A stretch of DNA of 64,000 bases from Bathynomus jamesi. Lineage: Eukaryota; Arthropoda; Malacostraca; Isopoda; Cirolanidae. Position 1 is the first letter of the stretch. Each line of letters begins with the position of its first letter. The notes below the pieces were generated by a model that saw only the letters and a program-made list of their open reading frames with translations, ran no database searches and was not told the DNA's origin. Positions 56,712 to 64,000 of this stretch are shown piece after piece. The DNA is taken from assembly GCA_023014485.1 (NCBI GenBank), contig JAJOZX010002706.1, positions 235,001 to 299,000 on the forward strand, in the 5' to 3' direction. Both the position numbers and the translations under genes were made by a program.

Positions 56712-56855
56712 ACAAGGAAAAAGAAAAATGATTCCAAAGCCTTTCGTGGATTGAGAAGTACACCTCGTCAGGGAATGATGACGGGGTGTACTTCTGAATA
56801 CACGAAAGGCCTTGGAATCATTTTTCTTTTTCCTTGTGGTTTGCATCATTCATTC
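56707..56855. repeat. palindromic Penelope-type 3' motif
   Basis: AAACCCACAAGGAAAAAGAA at the left and its complement at the right enclose two opposed copies of the GAAGTACACC(T/C)CGTCA motif. The same string occurs singly at 33250-33320 and in diverged form near 60860-60940. Confidence 0.65.
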
Positions 56856-56989
56856 ATTTCACGTGTTTAATTGTGAAATACATCCCATATATATATATAT
56901 GCCCGGATTTAGCTATAGGCGAACTAGGCGATCGCCTAGGGCCTCGCGCCAAAGGGGGCCTCGCTCAAGCCGTTTTGCGCGTTCTGTTC

Positions 56990-57350
56990 AAGTGATATTA
57001 ATGAGTTAGAACTCTGTGAAGAACTTAAAGTACTTTGCAGGTTTATACCTGAGAAAACAGATCTCGGAAATGCCCTTGTTTATATAGTGCAAAAACAACT
57101 AAGTGAGATTTATCCTAATGTTTATGTTGCACTTCGAATAGTATTAACCATCCCAGTTACAGTTGCTTCGGCTGAAAGAAGTTTCTCGCGTCTCAAACTT
57201 ATTAAAACATATTTGCGTTCCACCATGTCTCAAGCGAGATTGCAATCATTAGCTATGTTATCAATAGAAAACGATATAACAAATTCATTAGATTATTCTC
57301 AATTAATTGAAGAGTTTAGCTCGAAGAAAAGTAGAAAAGCATTGCTGTAA
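56990..57350 (+). pseudogene. hAT transposase C-terminal (dimerisation) fragment, ZMYM1-like
   Basis: The frame reads NELELCEELKVLCRFIPEKT, then PNVYVALRIVLTIPVTVASA, ERSFSRLKLIKTYLRSTM and LAMLSIENDI, ending at TAA 57348-57350. This is the conserved dimerisation end of hAT transposases related to ZMYM1. Everything upstream is missing. Confidence 0.88.
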
Positions 57351-57685
57351 TATTCAAAGAGCATCTGAACCAAATATTAAAGCATTAATATTTAGCCTAA
57401 TAAGTCGATCGCTCACTATTATAAAAAATGAAATGTCAACATCTCTTATACATCACATATGAAAAACGTTTGTATACTATGGAAAGTCATTACCTATATA
57501 TAATATTATATAAATCTTAGAAATCATTGTCTTATATTTTCGATACAAATCTTGATTCATATAACACTGGTATGCATATGAAATTTTTTTGTCTGCTGTG
57601 AGGGTTTTTTCAACTCATATTATATAATTCGACCATGCTGAATTCGAAAATGACATTGGTTTTCCTCAATCAGGTCAGGAAAAGT

Positions 57686-59946
57686 TTATTGAGGAAGGAA
57701 TGAAGTTTTTTTGGCTTTCCGTCTGTGTTTTTCTTCGGGCACGTCTCGCTTCAAACACCAGCAATAGTCCGCCAGCATATTGATATCCCAGTTTCCCTGG
57801 TACCTCTCTTCCATTATTTTGATATCTTGGTGAAATCGTTCACCCTGTTCCTCACTATAATCCCCGCAATTTTCAGGAAAATAGTCCAAGTGGGACCACA
57901 AAAAGTGCATTTTTATGGACATGCGCGACCCATGAGCTTTGAAAGCTTCCATCAAGTTTTCGACAACGGACTCGTATTCTGGACTTCTACGCTTGCCAAG
58001 AAAATCAGTGACAACTGATTTGAATGCCTGCCAGGCATTCTTCTCAGTTGGAGTCATTGCGTTTTCGAACTGAGTATCCTTGATCAAAGTTCGAATTTGA
58101 GGACCATCAAAAACACCAGCATTTAGTTTAGCATCAGATATATGAGGAAATTTACTCTCGAGATATCGGAATGCTGAACCCTCCTTATTCATTGATTTGA
58201 TGAAATTTTTCATCAAGCCCAGCTTAATATGAAGTGGTGGGAGCAAAATTTTTGTTGGTGGTACAAGGGGCACTGAAACGACATTATGCGACCCAGGTTC
58301 AAAATTCTCTCTGGATGCCCATTCACGCTGTGCATAGTGCTTCTCATTCGCTCGGCTATCCCATTTGCAGAGGAAACATGGGTATTTCGTGTATCCCCCT
58401 TGCATTCCCAATACAAATGCCACAATCTGAAAAAAAATGAAAATATTTAAAGAATTTAGAGAATTTGTTCTATCAGATAAAAAAATCTATGCATTGGACT
58501 GTATCACTTCTGTGGGAAAGTTAAGTGTTCTTATACGCTCTCAAATAACCTTTGGAAAAACAACATAGTCAATAGCAATAGTTTACGTATGATATTAGTA
58601 TTACCTTCAAATCTCCACAGATCCTCCAGTTATGTTGGTCGTATACGAGAGCATCCAGTAAAATTTTCATGTTATCGTAGCGCTCAGTAAGTTGTACGGA
58701 ATGTGCTACAGGGACTGATGCAACCCTATTCCCAATGTTGAGAAGTACTGCTTTCAAACTTCGTTTAGACGAGTCTATAAATAGCCTCCATTCTGATGCG
58801 TTATATGGCAGACCCAAGGATTCGATTAGCCCCTCAACATTGCAGCAGTACACTAAGGAAGAGGTATTTTCGTGCACTGCAAAAAACTTTCGGAATTCTT
58901 CCTCTCGTTTCCTATACCAGGAGAATGTTGTTCCCGGAGCCAGCAAGTTGTCCTCTCGAAGTCGTGAGCCCAAGATCTCGGCAGCTAATTTGGAAAGTCC
59001 TAAATCCCTGGTAAGATCATTAAGTTTGGCCTGGTTGAGAGGCCTCGGCTCATTTGAAGCGGTATTTTGAGGTATATACGACTGGGACTGGTCATTGGCA
59101 TTGGTCATTGATTCATCATCAGAATCATCGAAGTCCAGGGTTTGAGGTGGGTCGGGTATTGGAATTCCAGGACCATGGGGTACAGGTCTCATAGCAGAAG
59201 GAATGTCAGGGTATACAACAATGTGTTTATTCTTCTTGTTAACTCCTGAAAATAGAAACACAGAAACATGGATATAAAACTTGCATATGAAATAGAAGAA
59301 GCATTCAGACAGTGGCGGCTCGTGAGGAAGGCTGCGGTCTGTAAGATATGAAATAGGTCGATGGAGTCTGTATATTTTCTTTCTTTTTCATTCATATTGT
59401 CCCTTCGGGGACAATATGAATGAAAAAGAAAGAAAATATACAATCATTGTATATGTAAATGTAACTTGTATAACAATATGTGTGTAAATGTATTTTCTAT
59501 AACAATATGTATATGTAAATGTATGATTACCATTATGGTGAATATTATGCTATATATGGTGAATATTACATTATGGTGAATATTATGTCAAGTTTCATAC
59601 GAGGATTTCAAAATATTTAAGAAAAATAAATTTATAAGCCCACCTTGGAGGTTTGTCATGCAGAAATAGCAATCTGTCACGTGATCCTTTCCTTCTCTCC
59701 AAATCATGGGAATTCCAAAAGGCAAAGATTTCGCTCTGCCTTTGCTCCATCTTCTCAAATTTTCAATGCACGTCTTGCATACATATGAGGGGCGAAATTT
59801 TTGTACTGGTCCCCTAGCTTAATTCAAAAGTATGCTCTATACATTGTCTTCACAAATTTAGTGATTTGGGACTGGTTATTTGGCATGGTAACCGTCCCAC
59901 ATATGTAGCAAAATCTATTGGGATCATTTTTACACGCTCTATTCAT
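57686..59946 (-). pseudogene. putative CMC-like transposase, 3 exons
   Basis: Exons on the minus strand: 59644-59946, 58605-59245 and 57686-58425. Donors are CAAG|GTGGGC and GAAG|GTAATA; acceptors end TTTTCAG. Exon 1 has FCYICGTVTMP but carries a TGA and a one-base shift. Exons 2 and 3 are clean, with FIDSSKRSLK, RICGDLK, YPCFLCKWDSR, LPPLHIKLGLMK and SEEQGERFHQD. The C-terminus continues LADYCWCLKRDVPEEKHRRK, giving the full-length tail lost in the copy at 11512. Cys, Asp, His and Glu positions are conserved between copies, supporting them as functional residues. Confidence 0.8.
59371..59440. repeat. perfect 33-bp hairpin in intron 1
   Basis: Left arm 59371-59403, loop TTCG, right arm 59408-59440, without mismatch. 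Tandem AACAATATGT...TATGTAAATGTAT units follow to about 59525. Confidence 0.9.
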
Positions 59947-60426
59947 TATGAAATATTTTATCTATATGCCAAGTAAAAAAAGATATTATACAAGTGAAAC
60001 AAGTGATGATAGATGTTACTGTTCCAATTCCGCTTTGACAAAATCACGAAAAATTATATTTTACTTATGAGGCCATAGCCGGATAATCTGAGCTGATTGA
60101 GAAAAACGGATTGCAAATTCGACATCAGCAGAAAAAACTCTATAAGAATCACTTACAAAACCCTTGACAGCAAAATTGATGCATACCAGTGTAATTTATA
60201 CTTATTTGTATGGTTTATTTATATTTCTTATACAATTTCCATGCGTGATTATTTTGGTTTGGTTTAATTTTTAAGTGTTGGCATAGTTCTGTCTATGCGG
60301 GATTCTAATATTGCTGGTATAGTACCGATAATTAAGTCCATATTTTCATATATATAGGCCTAGGGCCTCGCAATTTCTAGATCTGCCTAGGGCCTCGCAA
60401 CTTCTAGATCCGGTCCTGTATATATA

Positions 60427-60457
<31 letters not shown>

Positions 60458-60458
60458 A

Positions 60459-60493
60459 GCATTGCGGCTCTTCATGGTTGCCGACCCCTAATA
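60459..60493 (-). repeat. hAT-like terminus, right type
   Basis: AGCATTGCGGCTCTTCATGG followed by TTGCCGACCCCTA is the inverse of the left type at 55484. It stands at the end of a (TA)n tract. Confidence 0.45.
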
Positions 60494-60494
60494 T

Positions 60495-60945
60495 AGGTGA
60501 AACTGGAAAAACTTCAAACGTCAGAGTAAAACAACATCAATATGCGTGTAGGACGGCAGATAATTCTAATGTATTGTTTAGCCATATGTAGATATGATCA
60601 TCGTATTAATTGGGAGAGTTCTAAAATATTTGTTAAAAATTAAGACATAACTGAACGGAACGTTCTGCAATGTGCATTCATATACTTTATAAATAATTTC
60701 AGTAACAGTGCGGCAACTTATATTGCAGTATGGAGCACATCTTATTAAAATATCTTTTACTTTTATGAATACTTTTTAAAATTTTTGACTGATGCCTCCT
60801 AAATATTTCGTTTACGCTGTACAGGGATAAATATTTTCGGCTTCTTGTCTTTTCCCTTCATTCCCTGATGAAGTGGACGAAGTGTACTGTTCAATACACG
60901 AAGGACCTTAGAATCGCTTTTCATTTTTCCTTGTCAATGTGCATC
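60495..60945 (+). pseudogene. Penelope-like element 3' fragment
   Basis: Reads GETGKTSNVRVKQHQYACRT and INWESSKIF, with stops in between, and then 3' untranslated sequence with CCCTGATGAAGTGGACGAAG. Same family as 33245-33685. Confidence 0.7.
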
Positions 60946-60950
60946 ATATA

Positions 60951-61763
60951 CAGGGTGTTTGAAAACATTCTGTACAAATTGTAATGGGAGATAGGCAACA
61001 CCAAGACAAACCTTTTTCGTCTATAAGTGTATGTCCGCTGACGTCACCATTCGGCGCGAGAGGGCGCCGCTGCAATTGGCTAAAAGGTGAAGTGGGCTAG
61101 ACTCGAGCTTGCCGCGGGCATTCTTAAATCGGACGTAGTACGCGTAACATGTTTATTTAAAGAAGGTGCTGAAAGTTACGACCGGTAGCATCAATGCATG
61201 CCCGACAGCGTCGAAGCATTGACCGACGTACACGTCGAAAGATTCCCGGCATTTCGGGAACAGTTCCAGCGGCGACAGCGATTCTTGCTACGAGGTCTTC
61301 TTCTGAGTAAATGGGAGTCTCGTACACGAGGTTCTTCATGTGTCCCCACAGGAAGAAATCGAGGCATGTTAAATCGGGCGATCTCGGTGGCCAGGCTACG
61401 GGCCCACCCCGGCCTATCCATCGGTCCCCAAAAGTGGCGTTCAGATAATCCCGCACATCGTTGCTGGAGTGTGCTGGGGCCCCGTCGTGTTGAAACCACA
61501 TTCGTCTACGAATAGCCACGGGAACATCTTCCAGCAGTTCCGGCAACGTTTCTTCAAGAAATATCCGATAAACCCGCCCGTCGAGTCAGGCAGGCAGCAG
61601 GTACGGCCCAATCAACTTGCCATGGACGATACCCGCCCAAACATTGACGGCGAACCGTTCTTGATGAGCATGCACCCGTGTAGCATGTGGATTTGCTTGC
61701 GCCCACACGTGAGAATTGTGCATGTTAAACACACCCTCACGTGTGAAACAGGCCTCATCTGAG
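60951..61763 (-). mobile_element. mariner-type element, interrupted at its right side by a hAT
   Basis: Left end CAGGGTGTTTGAAAACATTC after TA. The transposase (minus) runs from the left end to the point where hAT sequence starts at 61764. The rest of this element is expected beyond that hAT, outside the window. Confidence 0.75.
61157..61763 (-). pseudogene. mariner-type transposase, catalytic part
   Basis: The upstream frame reads SDEACFTREGVFNMHNSHVW (first Asp) and FAVNVWAGIVHGKLIGPYL. After a frameshift near 61570 come MWFQHDGAPAHSS (second Asp), WPPRSPDLTCLDFFLWGHMK (third) and an end ATGRNFQHLL. The hAT insertion cuts just before the first Asp. G+C content is higher than in the neighbouring elements. 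Confidence 0.85.
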
Positions 61764-61979
61764 CAGTGGCGTATCAAGGGAGGGGCGAGAGGGGCGACCG
61801 CCCCGAGCGGCACTTCCCGTGGGGCGGCAAATTACTGTCAGGCGGGCGCAGTATGCAAAATTTTGGGTTTTTATGTTTTAAAATGCAACTCTCCAAAAAA
61901 TTATATCTCATCATTGTCGCGCGTTATTTGTGTACAAAATATCCATGGTTTTGATGAAAAATCATCATTAAATGCTATA

Positions 61980-62884
61980 CAGGGCGTCCCAAAGAAATGT
62001 ATACACACTTTAAATACTTATAAAGGCAGTGTTTATTAAAATACATTTCATTTTCAAAATGTAATAGAATCTACAGACATTATTTAATTGTTTTGTCAAC
62101 GCCTGTTTTCAAACTGACGTCCGTTCTGGTCCAGGCACTGCTCATAACGCGAAGCAATGGAATCGCAAACATCACGAAACATTTCGTTTGGTATTTGTGT
62201 GCATTCTCGTTCAATGGCTGCTCTCAATTCAGCGACTGTTGCAGGTTTTATAGCGTAGACTTTGTCTTTTAAGTATCCCCATAAAAAAAAGTCTAGTGGT
62301 GTGAGGTCTGGTGAACGCGGAGGGTATTCTACGAAACCCCTTCGTCCAATCCACATCCACATCGTGCCAAGTACCACTCGCAATACTCCACTCTTCGGTC
62401 CGGATCATCTTCATTAATAGCATGGACTAATCTTGGAATGTAACTTTTCCATTGACAGCGCTTCAAAATGCGTTGGACAGACGATTCTGAAATTCCTACC
62501 TCGCGACTCTCTTGCCGCACAGATTTTCTTGGACTTTGGTGATACGTTTCCAGTACTCTTTCTTGCTTGTGGGGCTTGTCGATGTCCGTGGTCTTCCGGA
62601 ACGCTTCTTGTGGACATTCTGAACAGTTCCATCGGCTTCAAACTTATCTCTAATTCGAGTGATGGTAAGTCGCGTTGGTGGATCTGTTTGAAACTCCCTC
62701 CTAAACTGTCTTTGCACTTCAACTGCGTTTTCACACTTCCAGTAGCATTTTAGAATGAATTTCCTTTGTTCAAAGCTTAGTCTGACTGCCATTATTAATT
62801 CTAATGGGTTTAACTTGGAAAGAAAGAAACATCAATTGAGCTATCAGCTGTTAAAGTGTGTATACATTTTTTTGGGACGCCCTG
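61980..62884. mobile_element. mariner-type element with internal deletion
   Basis: Inverted ends CAGGGCGTCCCAAAGAAATG and near complement, with TA on each side (61978-61979 and 62885-62886). Length 905 bp. Confidence 0.88.
62096..62792 (-). pseudogene. mariner-type transposase lacking its middle
   Basis: Starts MAVRLSFEQRKFILKCYW with a helix-turn-helix region and [10 protein letters not shown] second frame gives [20 protein letters not shown] and [16 protein letters not shown]. Sequence then jumps, near 62365, to [20 protein letters not shown] (third catalytic Asp) and ends GRQFENRR. The first two catalytic positions are deleted. Confidence 0.85.
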
Positions 62885-63072
62885 TATATGCCACCTCAAT
62901 GCCACTATTTCCACAAATAGTTGCGTTAAATTTTCACATCGGAAAGGTTGCCAGCCCTATTTTTCAGACTTTCCCTATATTATTTAGGTTAGGCTTTGCA
63001 TTCTTTGAGCTTTGATGATGTTAATAATTAATGGTTGTTTTATTTTGCAGATACCCTACTGAATTAGCAAAC

Positions 63073-64000
63073 ATGAGCAAACGACAGAGACTGAGTGGTG
63101 CTGCATACAAGAATCTTCGCGAAAAAAAAGAGGAGGAAGGCAAGCGTGCTGCTAAGCGATTTCATCAGTTAATGGGATTCTCAGACACACCTTCAGTGCC
63201 TTCTGGGAAGCAAGGAGATCAACCGCAATGTGATATATCTTTAGAGATAGATGTTCAAGCGGCAACTTCAAGTGAACCCCAAATAATCAGGATCAACCCT
63301 CATCTACATCACAAAGTCACCCACCCACCCATCACCCACATAGTCTGTTTAACGATTCTGGCAACTGGCCCGTTCCAATGACGGACAATTTGAGAATCGA
63401 ACTCATTAAACGTGGACCATCACATTTGAAAAACATGAATGGACCCTTTCCAGCTGATTCAAACAATAGGTCAATGTCAAAAGTTTGGTATTTCAAAACT
63501 TTGGAAAATGGCGAAAAAATTGAAAGTTCATGGCTAATCTTCTCACCTTCAAAATGTAGCTTGCATTGCTTTTGCTGTGGTCTCTTCAACAACATCTCCA
63601 GTGCATTTGGAAAAGAAGAAGGATTTTTTGCCTGGAGGAAACTGAATCCAAGAGTACCTGAACATGAAAACAGTCCATATCATATCCGATGCTTTGAACA
63701 ATGGAAAGAGTTGTCTATGCGCCTTCAGTTGAATGCTACAATAGATAATGCACATCAGTTGCAAATAAAACATGCTACTGCTAAGTGGAAAGAAATACTG
63801 AGACGAATTTATGACTGCATCATGTTCTTGGCAAAACAAGATCTTGCATTCCGAGGGCACCGAGAGAACTTAAATGAAGAAGCTGGGCTAGCTGGCAATT
63901 CTGGAAACTTTTTGGAGTTAATAAAACTAATGGGCAAATATGACTCAGTAATTAGGGAACATCTTACAAAAATACGAATGACTGACAAGATATCCACTAC
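63073..64000 (+). pseudogene. hAT transposase N-terminal half (ZMYM1-like), cut by window edge
   Basis: A splice acceptor TTTATTTTGCAG ends at 63050, 23 bases before the ATG. The protein starts MSKRQRLSGAAYKNLREKKE. A frameshift in the CACCCACCCACC stretch near 63300 breaks it. The next frame is open to the edge, with a TTF-type zinc-finger region (VWYFKTLENGEKIESSW; CSLHCFCCGLF) and then FAWRKLNPRVPEHENSPYH, FLAKQDLAFRGH and GNFLELIKLMGKYD. The fragment at 56990-57350 is the C-terminal end of the same kind of protein. Confidence 0.87.

Larger units (their letters stand above)
57565..60191. mobile_element. CMC-like DNA transposon, copy 2
   Basis: Ends CACTGGTATGCAT and ATGCATACCAGTG, with diverged inner inverted repeats (TTTTCCTCAATCAGGTCAG against TTTTTCTCAATCAGCTCAG). 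TAA flanks both sides (57562-57564 and 60192-60194). It carries a homologue of the 531-aa protein at 11512-13107, on the minus strand. It is inserted in the hAT element. Confidence 0.82.
56901..60418 (+). mobile_element. hAT element (ZMYM1-like), decayed, with nested transposon
   Basis: The left end GCCCGGATTTAGC and right end GATCCGGTCCTG are inverse-related, each with an inner GCCTAGGGCCTCGC string (once on the left, twice on the right). A hAT C-terminal transposase fragment (56990-57350) lies near the left end. The transposon 57565-60191 sits inside. Confidence 0.7.
61764..64000 (+). mobile_element. hAT element (ZMYM1-like), continues past right edge
   Basis: Starts CAGTGGCGTATCAAGGGAGG, a hAT-type terminus with G/C-rich inverted inner sequence (GGGGCGACCGCCCC). 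It contains the transposase N-terminal half at 63073-64000. It is itself interrupted by the mariner derivative 61980-62884. The right terminus is outside the window; the predicted duplication is CATCTGAG. Confidence 0.75.

Overview
The window looks like a transposon-dense stretch of an invertebrate, probably arthropod, nuclear genome. Supporting this: spliced genes, very many (TA)n, (GT)n and (GA)n microsatellites, CCTAA/TTAGG-type motifs, tRNA-derived SINE-like units, Tc1/mariner, hAT, LINE, Penelope-like and Polinton elements, and no rRNA genes, operons or bacterial signals. No species can be named from the sequence alone. Almost every recognisable gene belongs to a mobile element, and most are broken.

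Layout. 1-2.6 kb: mariner transposase fragment at the edge, a repeat (R1) carrying a foldback insertion, and AT-rich tandem repeats with a small hAT MITE. 2.6-17 kb: a decayed Polinton/Maverick. Its leftward genes are three unfamiliar accessory proteins and protein-primed DNA polymerase B. Its rightward genes are packaging ATPase, two small conserved proteins, integrase, a penton/minor-capsid-like protein, a basic core-like protein, major capsid protein and adenovirus-type protease. Together these would replicate, integrate, package and mature a virus-like genome, but nearly all carry stops or frameshifts. A 2.3-kb DNA transposon with TIR CACTGGGG and a 4-bp TTAT duplication sits inside the integrase. 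It encodes a 531-aa DDE-like protein.

17-19.5 kb: on the minus strand, a plausible 4-exon gene with symmetric phase-2 exons, one intron of which holds a mariner derivative. 19.6-24.8 kb: an LTR element with 500-bp LTRs, a GAAA target duplication and a 4.1-kb non-coding interior (LARD-like). 25-46.5 kb: nested mariner derivatives, several of them palindromic, one CR1/Jockey-type LINE family in three copies, Penelope-like endonuclease remnants, Tc1, SINE-like palindromes and microsatellites. 47-51 kb: two near-identical defective hAT copies. 51-54 kb: a nearly full-length mariner-like element, a LINE 3' end, a Penelope-like 3' end and another mariner fragment.

55.5-64 kb: hAT elements of the ZMYM1-like type. 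One holds a second copy of the DDE-like transposon found in the Polinton, this time with two introns. The other runs off the right edge and is itself interrupted by a mariner derivative. Junctions at which target duplications or restored continuity can be read directly give the best-supported history in the window.
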